Shown piece after piece: positions 26,384 through 35,158 of a stretch of DNA of 64,000 nucleotides (the stretch's first letter is position 1; the number at the start of each line of letters is the position of its first letter). This DNA is from Lysobacteraceae bacterium PS02340. Lineage in GTDB: Bacteria; Pseudomonadota; Gammaproteobacteria; Xanthomonadales; Xanthomonadaceae. Below the pieces are notes generated by a model. That model saw nothing but the letters and a program-made list of their open reading frames with translations, had not been told where the DNA came from and did not search any database. The stretch covers positions 59,959 through 123,958 of the forward strand of contig JASCOC010000012.1 of the NCBI GenBank assembly GCA_029959605.1. Direction: 5' to 3'. Both the position numbers and the translations under genes were made by a program.

Positions 26384-27744
26384 ACCGGACTCTGAAATGC
26401 CTGGCCGTCCTCACCGGCGGCGTGCTGTGCAGTGTGGCGATCGCAGCTGCCGGCGATGACGCCTTCGTCGCGCAGTGGCCGCTGGATCTGCCATCGTCCG
26501 ATGCCGGCGCCTACGAGGTCGAACTCGACGACGCGATCTATGCGACCACGGTGTCGCCGGCGCTGCGCGATCTGGTGATCGTCAACGGTGCGGGCCGTCA
26601 GGTGCCGGCGCTGCTGCAGTCGGCGCCGGCGCCCGCGGCGCGCCGCACCACGCAGGCGCTGGCGTGGTTCCCGCTGCCGGCGACGGCGGCGCGCGCGGGC
26701 AGCGACATCGCCGCGATCAGCGAACTCGATCCCGACGGCCGCCTGCGCCGCATCCAGTGGCAGTCCGCGCCGGGCGATGCGCCGCCGGCCGCGTTGCTGG
26801 TGGATGCCAGCGCATCGGCGTTGCCGCTGCAGGCGCTGGTGCTGGACTGGGGCGTCGCGGACGTGGCGTTCGAGCGCACGATGCGGGTCGAGGGCTCGGA
26901 GGATCTGCGCGACTGGCAGCCGTTGTCCGCAGGCGGTCGTCTGCTCGATCTGCGTCGCGGCGAAGCGCGGCTGGTCGAGCGGCGCATCGTGTTCGATACG
27001 CCGGTGCGCACGCGCTATCTGCGTCTCTCGCCGGGTGCCGGCGCCGGTGCGATGCCGGCAATCGTCTCGGTGACCGGTGAATCGCCGGCGATGACCGATT
27101 CGCCGGCCCTGCAATGGCGTGCCCTCGAACCGGTCGGACCGGCCGATGCACAGGGTGGGCTCGTATTCCATCTCGATGCGCGCGTGCCTGTGACGCATGT
27201 CGATCTCGGTTTCGACGGCAACGCGACCGCGCGCTGGACGCTGTCGGTGCGCGAGCACGAGGCGGCGCCATGGCGCACGGTCGCCAGCGACTGGCTGGTC
27301 TATCGGATCGGGGCCGATGCGGCGTCCCGCACCCCGCCGCTCGCCCTCGATGCAGTCGTGCGCGAACGCCAGTGGCGGCTGGTGCCCGATGCGCCCGCCG
27401 CCGGTGCGGCGCCGGTGCTGCGACTCGGCTATCGCCCCGAGCGTCTGGTGTTCGTCGCCGAGGGCGCGCCGCCGTTCTCGCTGCGCGCGGGCAGTGGCCG
27501 TGCCACGCGTGTCGATGCAGCGGTCGCACCCTTGCTCGCCGATCTGCGGGCGCGCAATGGGGGGCGCTGGACGCCTGCGGTCGCGACGCTGGGCGCGCGG
27601 ACCGAACTCGCCGGCGCAGCCGCACTCGACGACACACCGCCGCGTGACTGGAGCACGTGGCTGCTGTGGGGCGTGCTGGTGCTGGGCGTGCTGCTGGTCG
27701 GCGGCTTCGCGTTGAGTCTGCTGCGGGCGCCGAAGCCGCGTTGA
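26380..27744 (+). CDS. DUF3999 exported, membrane-anchored protein
   Basis: The 454-residue product has a signal peptide (to about residue 24), a long beta-rich extracytoplasmic part and a C-terminal membrane helix (about 425-447, WLLWGVLVLGVLLVGGFAL). It matches the DUF3999 plan and is translationally coupled to the DUF2339 gene. The repeated sugar-binding-like beta patterns (RTMRVEGSEDLRDW and later WTLSVREHEAAPWRTV) suggest jelly-roll domains; this is inference. Function unknown. Confidence 0.78.
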   Translation: MNRTLKCLAVLTGGVLCSVAIAAAGDDAFVAQWPLDLPSSDAGAYEVELDDAIYATTVSPALRDLVIVNGAGRQVPALLQSAPAPAARRTTQALAWFPLPATAARAGSDIAAISELDPDGRLRRIQWQSAPGDAPPAALLVDASASALPLQALVLDWGVADVAFERTMRVEGSEDLRDWQPLSAGGRLLDLRRGEARLVERRIVFDTPVRTRYLRLSPGAGAGAMPAIVSVTGESPAMTDSPALQWRALEPVGPADAQGGLVFHLDARVPVTHVDLGFDGNATARWTLSVREHEAAPWRTVASDWLVYRIGADAASRTPPLALDAVVRERQWRLVPDAPAAGAAPVLRLGYRPERLVFVAEGAPPFSLRAGSGRATRVDAAVAPLLADLRARNGGRWTPAVATLGARTELAGAAALDDTPPRDWSTWLLWGVLVLGVLLVGGFALSLLRAPKPR

Positions 27745-27867
27745 GGGGGCGAGCGCGCTCCCACGGGCGTCGAAGCGACAGCGGGTTTGCCTGCCCGCGT
27801 CCACACCGCGGACAATGGGCGGCTGACGCATACGCGTTCTCCTTCCGAATACAGCGAGCCCAGCGCC

Positions 27868-29043
27868 ATGACCATCGTCCGCATGACCGACCTCGACCTT
27901 TCCGGCAAGCGCGTGCTGATCCGGCAGGATCTCAACGTCCCCGTCGATGGCGGCACGATCACCTCCGACCAGCGCATCACCGCGTCGCTGCCGACGTTGA
28001 AGGCCGCTCTGGCGCAGGGCGCGGCGGTCATGGTGACCTCGCATCTGGGGCGGCCGAAGGAAGGCAGCTGGAGCGAAGCCGACTCGCTGGCGCCGGTGGC
28101 CGCGCGGCTGTCCGAGCTGCTCGGCATCGACGTGCCGCTGGTGCGCGACTGGGTCGATGGTGTTGAGGTCGCGCCGGGCCAGCTGGTGCTGCTCGAGAAT
28201 TGCCGCATGAACGTCGGCGAGAAGGACGACGACGAGGCGCTGTCGAAGAAATACGCAGCGCTGTGCGACGTGTTCGTCATGGATGCCTTCGGCACCGCGC
28301 ACCGCGCGCAGGCGTCGACGCACGGCGTGATCCGTCATGCGGCCACCGCCGCGGGCGGCCCGCTGCTGATGGCTGAACTCGATGCGCTGGCCAAGGCGCT
28401 CGACGCGCCGGCGCGCCCGCTGCTGGCCATCGTCGCCGGCAGCAAGGTGTCGACCAAGCTCGAGCTGCTGTCGTCGCTGGTCGGCAAGGTTGACCAGCTG
28501 ATCGTCGGCGGCGGCATCGCCAACACCTTCATCGCCGCGCTGGGTCACGGCGTCGGCAAGTCGCTGGTCGAGACCGATCTGCTCGACACCGCGAAGCAGA
28601 TCATGGCCGACGCCAAGGCACGCGGCGCCGACATTCCGGTGCCGACCGACGTCGTCGTTGCGCCTGCGTTCGCGGCCGATGCCCCGGCGACGGTCAAGGC
28701 GGTGGACGCGGTCGAGGCTGACGACATGATCCTCGACATCGGCCCGGATACCGCGAAGCGCTACGCCGCGATGATCGCCGATGCCGGCACCGTGGTCTGG
28801 AACGGCCCGGTCGGCGTGTTCGAGTTCGATGCGTTCGGCAAGGGCACCGAGGCGCTGGCGCGCGCGGTCGCGTCGTCGAAGGCGTTCTCGATCGCCGGTG
28901 GCGGCGACACGCTGGCGGCGGTCGACAAGTACGGCATCGCCGATGACGTGTCCTACATCTCCACCGGTGGCGGCGCGTTCCTCGAATTCCTCGAAGGCAA
29001 GACGCTGCCGGCGGTCGCGGCGCTCGACGCCCGCGGCGCATGA
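27868..29043 (+). CDS. pgk: Phosphoglycerate kinase
   Basis: The 391-residue enzyme transfers phosphate between 1,3-bisphosphoglycerate and ADP. The start region [17 protein letters not shown], the substrate motif TSHLGRP, the hinge region [13 protein letters not shown] and the nucleotide site [14 protein letters not shown] are intact. The ATG at 27868 is the family start. Its stop overlaps the following HAD phosphatase gene by 4 bases (ATGA). Confidence 0.97.
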   Translation: MTIVRMTDLDLSGKRVLIRQDLNVPVDGGTITSDQRITASLPTLKAALAQGAAVMVTSHLGRPKEGSWSEADSLAPVAARLSELLGIDVPLVRDWVDGVEVAPGQLVLLENCRMNVGEKDDDEALSKKYAALCDVFVMDAFGTAHRAQASTHGVIRHAATAAGGPLLMAELDALAKALDAPARPLLAIVAGSKVSTKLELLSSLVGKVDQLIVGGGIANTFIAALGHGVGKSLVETDLLDTAKQIMADAKARGADIPVPTDVVVAPAFAADAPATVKAVDAVEADDMILDIGPDTAKRYAAMIADAGTVVWNGPVGVFEFDAFGKGTEALARAVASSKAFSIAGGGDTLAAVDKYGIADDVSYISTGGGAFLEFLEGKTLPAVAALDARGA

Positions 29044-29681
29044 CGCAGGCGCTGTTCTTCGATCTCGACGGCACGCTGATCGACTCGGAGCCGGGCATCC
29101 TCGGTGGCATCGCGCACACGCTCGATGCGCTGGGACATCCGCCGCTGTCGCGCGAGGCGCTGCTGCCGTGGATCGGCCCGCCGCTGCGCGACAGCTACGA
29201 GGCGCTGTTCGACGGCGACCGGTCGCGTGCCGAGCGCGCGGTCGCGCTGTATCGCGAACGCTACGACGCGCAGGGCTGGCGCGAGCATTCGGTCTACGCC
29301 GACATTCCGGAGACGATCGCCGCGCTGCAGGCCGCCGGTCACCGGCTGGCGGTCGTCACTTCGAAGAACGAAGGCTTCGCGCGGCGCATCCTCGAGTCGC
29401 TGCCGTTCGGCGCGGCATTCGAGACCGTGGTCGGCGCGAGCGACGACGGCACGCGCCGTTACAAGCGCGAACTGATCGCCGAAGCGCTGTCGCGGCTCGC
29501 GCTGACCGCGGCGGACGCAGTCATGATCGGCGACCGTCGTTACGACATGGAAGGCGCGCGTCAGCACGGCATGCGCGGCATCGGCGTGCTGTGGGGCTTC
29601 GGCGCCGCAGAGGAGCTGCGCGCGGCGGGCGCGGATGTCGTCGTCGATTCGCCGGCCGCGCTGCGCGCCGCACTGGCCTGA
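29040..29681 (+). CDS. HAD hydrolase of the phosphoglycolate phosphatase type
   Basis: The 213-residue phosphatase has motif [13 protein letters not shown], the cap region, motif II AVVTSK, a conserved Lys (YKRE) and motif [16 protein letters not shown]. It likely removes phosphate from a small acid such as 2-phosphoglycolate. Coupling to pgk and nearness to gap and pyk suggest it may clear by-products of those enzymes, which is known for the mammalian PGP phosphatase; that role here is inference. Confidence 0.85.
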   Translation: MTQALFFDLDGTLIDSEPGILGGIAHTLDALGHPPLSREALLPWIGPPLRDSYEALFDGDRSRAERAVALYRERYDAQGWREHSVYADIPETIAALQAAGHRLAVVTSKNEGFARRILESLPFGAAFETVVGASDDGTRRYKRELIAEALSRLALTAADAVMIGDRRYDMEGARQHGMRGIGVLWGFGAAEELRAAGADVVVDSPAALRAALA

Positions 29682-29834
29682 GCGACGCGACCGTGCACGG
29701 GTCGCGTTCAGTGCGAGACCCGGCGCCGCAAATGCGCGCCGCGCCGCATGCTTTAACGCTTCGCCAACCCGCCATTGCCGCTTCGCTGCGAGGGTGAGGC
29801 CGCGGCGATCGGCCGCGACGTGGAGGGCAGCATC

Positions 29835-30053
29835 ATGAAGACACGGACCCGTTGGGGCCTCGGCATTCTGGCCACCTGTCTGCTGGCCGGTGCCGGCATC
29901 GCCGGCGCGAACGGATTCCCCGGCGCCGAGATGTACTACGACGATGCCGGCATACTGGTCGGCGAGGCGACGTTCGGGTGTGTGCCGAACCAGGCCTGGG
30001 GTGAGGTGACCGACAACGTGGTGGTCCGCGCCGGCTGCGGGGTTTCGCAGTAA
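29835..30053 (+). CDS. Small secreted protein, DUF6289-like
   Basis: The 72-residue product has a signal peptide (hydrophobic 8-24, cleavage near AGA) and a mature part of about 48 residues with two cysteines (FGCVPNQAWG and RAGCGV) that could pair. It resembles small exported DUF6289-type proteins, but I am not certain of the family. A terminator follows directly, so it ends its own unit. The 153 bases upstream hold only an 8-bp hairpin without a T-run. Confidence 0.6.
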   Translation: MKTRTRWGLGILATCLLAGAGIAGANGFPGAEMYYDDAGILVGEATFGCVPNQAWGEVTDNVVVRAGCGVSQ

Positions 30054-30061
30054 GCTTCGAG

Positions 30062-30092
30062 AACGGCGCGCCAGCTCTGGTGCGCCGTTTTC
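30062..30092 (+). terminator. Rho-independent terminator of the small secreted protein gene
   Basis: The stem AACGGCGC pairs with GCGCCGTT around a 12-base inner loop and is followed by TTC. It starts 9 bases after the stop codon. Confidence 0.7.
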
Positions 30093-30144
30093 ATGTTGCC
30101 GTGCAACGTGCGGCTGACCACCGGTGGACATTAGACTTGGCGCC

Positions 30145-31635
30145 ATGACCACGACCGACCTGCCTTCCGTTCCGGCGCACCGTCGCCGCACCCGTATTCT
30201 CGCCACGCTGGGCCCCGCGACCGATGCGCCCGGTGTGCTCGATGCGCTCATCGCCGCCGGCGTCAACGCCGTGCGCCTGAACTTCTCGCACGGCGATCCG
30301 TCCTCGCAGCAGGTGCGCGCCGAAGCCGTACGCGCCGCGGCCGACCGCGCCGGCGTCGAGATCGGCATCCTCGCCGACCTGCCGGGTCCGAAGATCCGCA
30401 TCGAGAAGTTCGCCGAGGGCAAGGTGCAGCTGCGCGCTGGCGCGCGCTTCGATCTGGTCGCCGATCCCGCGGCGCCTCCGGGCACCGTCGACGAAGTCGG
30501 CGTCAGCTATCTCGGCCTGCCCGGCGACGTGGAAGCCGGCGACGTGCTGCTGCTCGACGACGGCCTGATGCAGCTGCAGGTCACCGCCGTCGAAGGCGCG
30601 CGCATCGTCACCACCGTGCTCAATGACGGCGTGCTGTCGAACCGCAAGGGGCTCAACAAGCAGGGCGGCGGCCTGTCGCTCGGCGCGCTGACCGACCACG
30701 ACCGCCAGCTGATCAAGGTCGCGGCCGACATCGGCGTCGACTTCATCGCGGTGTCGTTCTGCCGCAACGCGGCCGACATGGAAGAGGCACGTTCGATCGC
30801 ACGCTCGCACGGCAGCGATGCCGCGCTGGTGTCGAAGATCGAGCGCACCGAGGCGATCGACAACCTCGCCGAGATCATCGACGCCAGCGACGTGGTGATG
30901 GTCGCGCGTGGCGATCTGGGTGTGGAAATCGGCGATGCCGAGCTGCCGGGCCTGCAGAAGAAGATCATCCGCGAGTCGCTGGCCCGCAACAAAGTGGTGA
31001 TCACCGCGACGCAGATGCTGCAGTCGATGGTCGAGAGCCCGATGCCGACGCGCGCTGAAGTGCTGGACGTGGCCAACTCGGTCATCGACGGCACCGATGC
31101 GGTGATGCTCTCGGCCGAGACCGCCGCCGGTGCGTATCCGGTGCGCGCGGTCGAAGCCATGGCACGCATCTGCGTCGGCGCCGAACGCCAGTTCGCCCAC
31201 GACACCGATTTCGAGAAGGCGCAGCGCAACCTCGAACGCGCCGACCATGCGATCGCGATGGCGGCGATGTTCCTGTCCGAGCACGTGGGCGTCGGCGCGA
31301 TCGTCGCGATGACCGAATCCGGCGGCACCGCGCGCTATCTGTCGCGCTTCCGCGGTGGCGCGTCGATCTATGCGTTCGCCCGTCACGACGGCGCACGCCG
31401 GCGCATGTCGCTGATGCGCGATGTGTTTCCGTTCAATTACGACAGCCGCGGCCAGACCCCGCGCGAGGCCGCGCGCGGCAGCGTGCGCCTGCTGGTCGAA
31501 GCCGGTCTGCTCGGCCCCGGCCAGCGCGTCGTATTCACCAGCGGCGAGCACATGGAAACCCATGGCGCCACGAACACGTTGCGCCTGCTGCAGGTCGGCG
31601 TCGACGGCCGCGCCGAGGGGCTGGGCGAGCTGTAA
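30145..31635 (+). CDS. pyk: Pyruvate kinase
   Basis: The 496-residue enzyme makes pyruvate and ATP from phosphoenolpyruvate and ADP. Visible family motifs are RILATLGPA, NAVRLNFSHGD, ADLPGPKIRIEKF, SKIERTEAIDNL, MVARGDLGVEIG and the active-site segment ATQMLQSMVESPMPTRAE; the C-terminal domain is complete. A TAGACT -10-like hexamer lies only 8 bases before the ATG, so the transcript may be leaderless. Confidence 0.96.
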   Translation: MTTTDLPSVPAHRRRTRILATLGPATDAPGVLDALIAAGVNAVRLNFSHGDPSSQQVRAEAVRAAADRAGVEIGILADLPGPKIRIEKFAEGKVQLRAGARFDLVADPAAPPGTVDEVGVSYLGLPGDVEAGDVLLLDDGLMQLQVTAVEGARIVTTVLNDGVLSNRKGLNKQGGGLSLGALTDHDRQLIKVAADIGVDFIAVSFCRNAADMEEARSIARSHGSDAALVSKIERTEAIDNLAEIIDASDVVMVARGDLGVEIGDAELPGLQKKIIRESLARNKVVITATQMLQSMVESPMPTRAEVLDVANSVIDGTDAVMLSAETAAGAYPVRAVEAMARICVGAERQFAHDTDFEKAQRNLERADHAIAMAAMFLSEHVGVGAIVAMTESGGTARYLSRFRGGASIYAFARHDGARRRMSLMRDVFPFNYDSRGQTPREAARGSVRLLVEAGLLGPGQRVVFTSGEHMETHGATNTLRLLQVGVDGRAEGLGEL

Positions 31636-31704
31636 CGCCGGCTGTGCGTTCGCTGGCTGCGTCAGCGACGCGCCGTCTCCGGAGGCCCGGCCGATGCGCC
31701 GGGC

Positions 31705-31710
31705 TATAAT
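31705..31710 (+). promoter_or_regulatory. -10 element upstream of fda
   Basis: A perfect TATAAT lies 36 bases before the aldolase start codon, next to a small GC-rich inverted repeat. No good -35 hexamer is seen at the usual distance. Confidence 0.5.
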
Positions 31711-31745
31711 CGCGGCCCTTTCCCGTCGCGATCCCGGAACCCGTC

Positions 31746-32750
31746 ATGAGCATCGAACAGCTTGCCGAAACCGCCCAGGCCATGGTGGCGAAGGGCAAGG
31801 GCATCATCGCGATCGACGAGTCGACGGGCACGATCGGCAAGCGCTTCGAGCAGGTCGGCATTCCGAACAACGAAGAAAACCGCCGCGCCTACCGCGAGCT
31901 GCTGCTCACCACGCCGAAGCTGTCCGAGCACATCAGCGGCGCGATCCTGTTCGACGAGACCCTGCGCCAGTCGACCAAGGCCGGCGTGCCGTTCGCGAAG
32001 TACCTGTCGCAGCACGGCATCATTCCGGGCATCAAAGTCGACAAGGGCACGCACGCGCTGGCGGGCTTCCCCGGCGAGCTGGTGACCGAAGGTCTCGACG
32101 GCCTGCGTGCGCGCCTGGAGGAGTACTACAAGCTCGGCGCGCGGTTCGCCAAATGGCGCGCGGTGATCACCATCGGCGAAGACATGCCGTCGGGCACCTG
32201 CATCGACGTCAACGCGCACGCGCTCGCGCGCTACGCCGCGCTGTGCCAGGAGCAGGGCCTGGTGCCGATGGTCGAGCCGGAAGTGCTGCTTGATGGCGAC
32301 CACGACATCCAGACCGCGTACGAAGTCACCGAGGTCGTGCTGCGCGGCGTGTTCGATGCGCTCTACAGCCAGAACGTCATGCTCGAAGGCACGATCCTCA
32401 AGGCCTCGATGGTGGTGCCGGGCAAGGACTGCGAGGAAGACGCGGATGTCGAGGAAGTCGCCGAAGCGACCCTGATGTGCCTCAAGTCGTCGGTGCCGGC
32501 GATCCTGCCGGGCATCGTGTTCCTGTCGGGCGGCCAGTCGGACGAACTGGCGACCGCGCATCTCGATGCGATGAACCGCCTCGGCCCGAATCCGTGGCCG
32601 CTGTCGTTCTCCTACGGCCGCGCGATGCAGCAGGCTGCGCTGAAGCTGTGGTCGCAGGATCTCACCGGCAATGTGCGCAAGGCGCAGGACACGGTCTATG
32701 CGCGCGCCCGCGACAACGGTCTGGCCGCGCAGGGCAAGTTCAACGGCTGA
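31746..32750 (+). CDS. fda: Fructose-bisphosphate aldolase, class I
   Basis: The 334-residue protein is a Schiff-base (class I) aldolase of the eukaryote-like family: GKGIIAIDESTGTIGKRF at the start, GAILFDETLRQ, FAKWRAVI, MVEPEVLLDGDHD, and LEGTILKASMVVPG with the Schiff-base lysine. It splits fructose 1,6-bisphosphate into two triose phosphates. It stands 110 bases after pyk with its own -10 element and is followed by a strong hairpin. Confidence 0.95.
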   Translation: MSIEQLAETAQAMVAKGKGIIAIDESTGTIGKRFEQVGIPNNEENRRAYRELLLTTPKLSEHISGAILFDETLRQSTKAGVPFAKYLSQHGIIPGIKVDKGTHALAGFPGELVTEGLDGLRARLEEYYKLGARFAKWRAVITIGEDMPSGTCIDVNAHALARYAALCQEQGLVPMVEPEVLLDGDHDIQTAYEVTEVVLRGVFDALYSQNVMLEGTILKASMVVPGKDCEEDADVEEVAEATLMCLKSSVPAILPGIVFLSGGQSDELATAHLDAMNRLGPNPWPLSFSYGRAMQQAALKLWSQDLTGNVRKAQDTVYARARDNGLAAQGKFNG

Positions 32751-32772
32751 TCGCGACCCGCATCGCGTCTGG

Positions 32773-32797
32773 AAACGCCGGCCTCGTGCCGGCGTTT
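32773..32797. terminator. Bidirectional terminator between fda and the macro-domain gene
   Basis: A perfect 10-bp stem, AAACGCCGGC with GCCGGCGTTT around a 5-base loop, lies between two convergent genes. The short T and A ends allow use on both strands. Confidence 0.8.
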
Positions 32798-32810
32798 GCG
32801 TGTGCGGCGA

Positions 32811-33329
32811 TCAATCCGCGAGTGCGGCCTCGTAACGCGTCAGCATCGCGGCATCGAAGCAGCAGAACAGCACGTGCGTCGGCATGTTGCCGGTCCAGGC
32901 GCGCACGGTGTCGACGGCGATCTGCACCGCCTGGTCGATCGGATAGCCGTAGACGCCGCAGCTGATCGCCGGAAACGCGATACGTGCGAGCCCGTGTCCG
33001 GCGGCGAGCGTGAGGCTGTTGCGATAGCAGGCCGCAAGCATCCCGGCTTCGCCGGCAGCGCCGCCGCGCCATACCGGACCGACGGTGTGGATCACCGATT
33101 GCGCCGGCAATCTGAACCCCGGCGTGATCCGCGCCTCGCCGGTTGGGCAGCGCACGCCCGGACGCACCTGCGGCAGAGCCCGGCAGGCCTGCAGCAGGGC
33201 GGGCCCGGCCGCACGATGGATCGCGCCGTCGACACCGCCGCCACCGAGCAGGGTTTCGTTCGCGGCGTTGACGATCGCATCGGCGTCGACGCGGGTGATG
33301 TCGGCCTGACGGGCTTCGAGACTCGGCAT
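32811..33329 (-). CDS. Macro-domain protein, O-acetyl-ADP-ribose deacetylase type
   Basis: The 172-residue macro domain has the ADP-ribose loop [22 protein letters not shown], the stretch VIHTVGPVW and the second loop [14 protein letters not shown], as in YmdB/MacroD-type hydrolases. It should remove or bind ADP-ribose groups in the cytoplasm. Convergent to fda; no toxin or ADP-ribosyltransferase is adjacent. Confidence 0.92.
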   Translation of the reverse strand: MPSLEARQADITRVDADAIVNAANETLLGGGGVDGAIHRAAGPALLQACRALPQVRPGVRCPTGEARITPGFRLPAQSVIHTVGPVWRGGAAGEAGMLAACYRNSLTLAAGHGLARIAFPAISCGVYGYPIDQAVQIAVDTVRAWTGNMPTHVLFCCFDAAMLTRYEAALAD

Positions 33330-33427
33330 GCGCGCAGGCTCGGCGCCGCGACGTGGAGGCCGGGTGAGTCCGGGGCGCGCACGCGGCGATTAGGCTGATC
33401 CGGCATTTCCGAGCGCCGAGGTCATCG

Positions 33428-33910
33428 ATGAGCGTCATTTCCCGATCCACACGCCTGCACGTGCCGCTCGCGGTCCACGATGCGCTGCGGCGCGGCAGCG
33501 CGATCGAGGCGATCAAGCAGCTGCGCGACGCGAATCCCGACCTGAAGCTCGCCGACGCGCGCGATGCGGTGCAGCGTCTGGCGGACAATCCGTCGGACGC
33601 GCTGGATCCCGATGACAGGTTCCGGCCCGCGGGCGGCGCCGCGCCCCCGTCGAGCGGCACGCTGCCCAGCGAGGTCGCCGCGAAGCTCGCGACCGGCAAC
33701 ATCCTCGACGCCGCGAAGCGCCTGCGCGACGTCAAGCCGGGATTGAGCGAAGAAGCGGCGCGCGACGCGATCGCGAAGCACGGCTCGTCATTGATGCGCG
33801 AGGCACGCCAGGAAACCGTGGTGCGCGGCGACAGCGGCCAGTTCGGCTGGCTCGGCTGGGTGCTCGCGCTGGTGGTCGTCGGCGGTGGTCTGGCGATCTG
33901 GCTGGGTTGA
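33428..33910 (+). CDS. Membrane-anchored protein with two L7/L12-like helical repeats
   Basis: I do not recognise this 160-residue protein as a named family. It holds two similar segments: residues 16-49 (ALRRGSAIEAIKQLRDANPD, then LADARDAV) and 83-117 (KLATGNILDAAKRLRDVKPG, then EEAARDAI). Their pattern (helix, Gly, basic helix, then an E/D-A-x-D-A helix) resembles the C-terminal fold of ribosomal protein L7/L12. A C-terminal membrane helix (139-159) anchors it, so the repeats face the cytoplasm. Freestanding between the macro-domain gene and cysK. Confidence 0.6.
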   Translation: MSVISRSTRLHVPLAVHDALRRGSAIEAIKQLRDANPDLKLADARDAVQRLADNPSDALDPDDRFRPAGGAAPPSSGTLPSEVAAKLATGNILDAAKRLRDVKPGLSEEAARDAIAKHGSSLMREARQETVVRGDSGQFGWLGWVLALVVVGGGLAIWLG

Positions 33911-34028
33911 GCGCCCGGCCCGCACGACGGGCACCCTGCAGGAGCACGCTCGCCTGCGATGGGCTTGACCGGCAGCCGCCATCGCGCGCGAGCGCGTCCG
34001 CACGAGATCCGTGCTGGAACTCAGCCGG

Positions 34029-34988
34029 TCACGGCAGACCGGCCAGCCATTCGTCGTCGGAGCCTTCATTGATGTCGGCGAACAGGGGCGTGGAGAAGTA
34101 ACGCTCGCCGGTATCGGGCAGCATCGTCAGGATCACCGCCCCATCGGCAGCGGTCTTCGCGACCTGGAGCGCGGCGGCGAGCGTGCCTCCGGCCGAGATG
34201 CCAACGAAGATGCCTTCTTCGGCGGCGAGTCGACGCGCAGTGTCGATCGAGTCGGCATCGTCGATCGACAGCACCCGGTGCGCGACATCGCGATTGAGCA
34301 CGCCAGGCACGAAGTCGGGTGTCCAACCCTGCACCTTGTGCGGCGCCCATTCCTTGCCCTGCAACAGCGCGGCACCCGCCGGTTCGCAGGTCACGATCTC
34401 CACTTCGGGTCGCGCGACCCGCAATACCTCGCCCACGCCGGTGAGCGTGCCGCCCGTGCCCCAGCCGGTGACGAAATGATCGAGCCTCCGGCCGGCGAAA
34501 TCTCGCAGGATCTCGGCGGCCGTGGTCTGCCGGTGGTACGCCGGATTGGCGGGATTTTCGAACTGGCTGGCCCAGAACCAGCCGTGTTCCTCGGCCAGCG
34601 CCTTGGCGCGCTTGACCATGCCGCTACCACGTTCGGCGGCGGGGGTGAGGATCACCTTGGCGCCATAGGCGCGCATCAGCTTGCGGCGTTCGATCGAGAA
34701 GGTCTCGACCATCGTCGCAACGAACTTGTAGCCGCGCGCCGCGCAGACCATCGCCAGCGCCACGCCGGTATTGCCCGAGGTCGCTTCGACGACGGTGTCG
34801 CCGGGCTTGAGCAGGCCGCGCTGTTCGGCGTCGAGAATGATCGCCAGCGCGAGGCGGTCCTTGACCGAGCCGCCGGGGTTGAACGACTCGACCTTGGCGT
34901 AGAGTTCGACGTTCGGCGGGGCGATGCGGTGCAGACGCACGACCGGCGTATTGCCGATGGTCTGGAGAATGTTGTCGTACAGGGCCAT
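34029..34988 (-). CDS. cysK: Cysteine synthase A
   Basis: The 319-residue PLP enzyme makes cysteine from O-acetylserine and sulfide. The PLP lysine is Lys43 in NPGGSVKDR; the substrate loop EATSGNTGVAL, the phosphate loop TGWGTGGTLTGVG and GISAGGTLAA are present. The ATG at 34988 gives the normal family start; a longer frame upstream is rejected. It diverges from the RND efflux genes across a 170-base gap. Confidence 0.93.
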   Translation of the reverse strand: MALYDNILQTIGNTPVVRLHRIAPPNVELYAKVESFNPGGSVKDRLALAIILDAEQRGLLKPGDTVVEATSGNTGVALAMVCAARGYKFVATMVETFSIERRKLMRAYGAKVILTPAAERGSGMVKRAKALAEEHGWFWASQFENPANPAYHRQTTAAEILRDFAGRRLDHFVTGWGTGGTLTGVGEVLRVARPEVEIVTCEPAGAALLQGKEWAPHKVQGWTPDFVPGVLNRDVAHRVLSIDDADSIDTARRLAAEEGIFVGISAGGTLAAALQVAKTAADGAVILTMLPDTGERYFSTPLFADINEGSDDEWLAGLP

Positions 34989-35158
34989 GGGGGTGCCTCG
35001 ACACGGGCGCTGGGCGCGGTCGGACCAGACTGGGCCATAACGCACGAGGCCGCCAGCGGTTGACGTGGAACGCTGTTTTTTCATGCCCATCCGATGGCAC
35101 AGGGAACGTCACGGACCAGCGGGTAAGATCGGTCGGTTTTCCGTCCCGGTAGCATCCC

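Noticed and set aside
29685..29707. Terminator after the HAD phosphatase gene
   Set aside because: The ACGCGACC/GGTCGCGT hairpin is real but has no T-run, so it was not called as a terminator.
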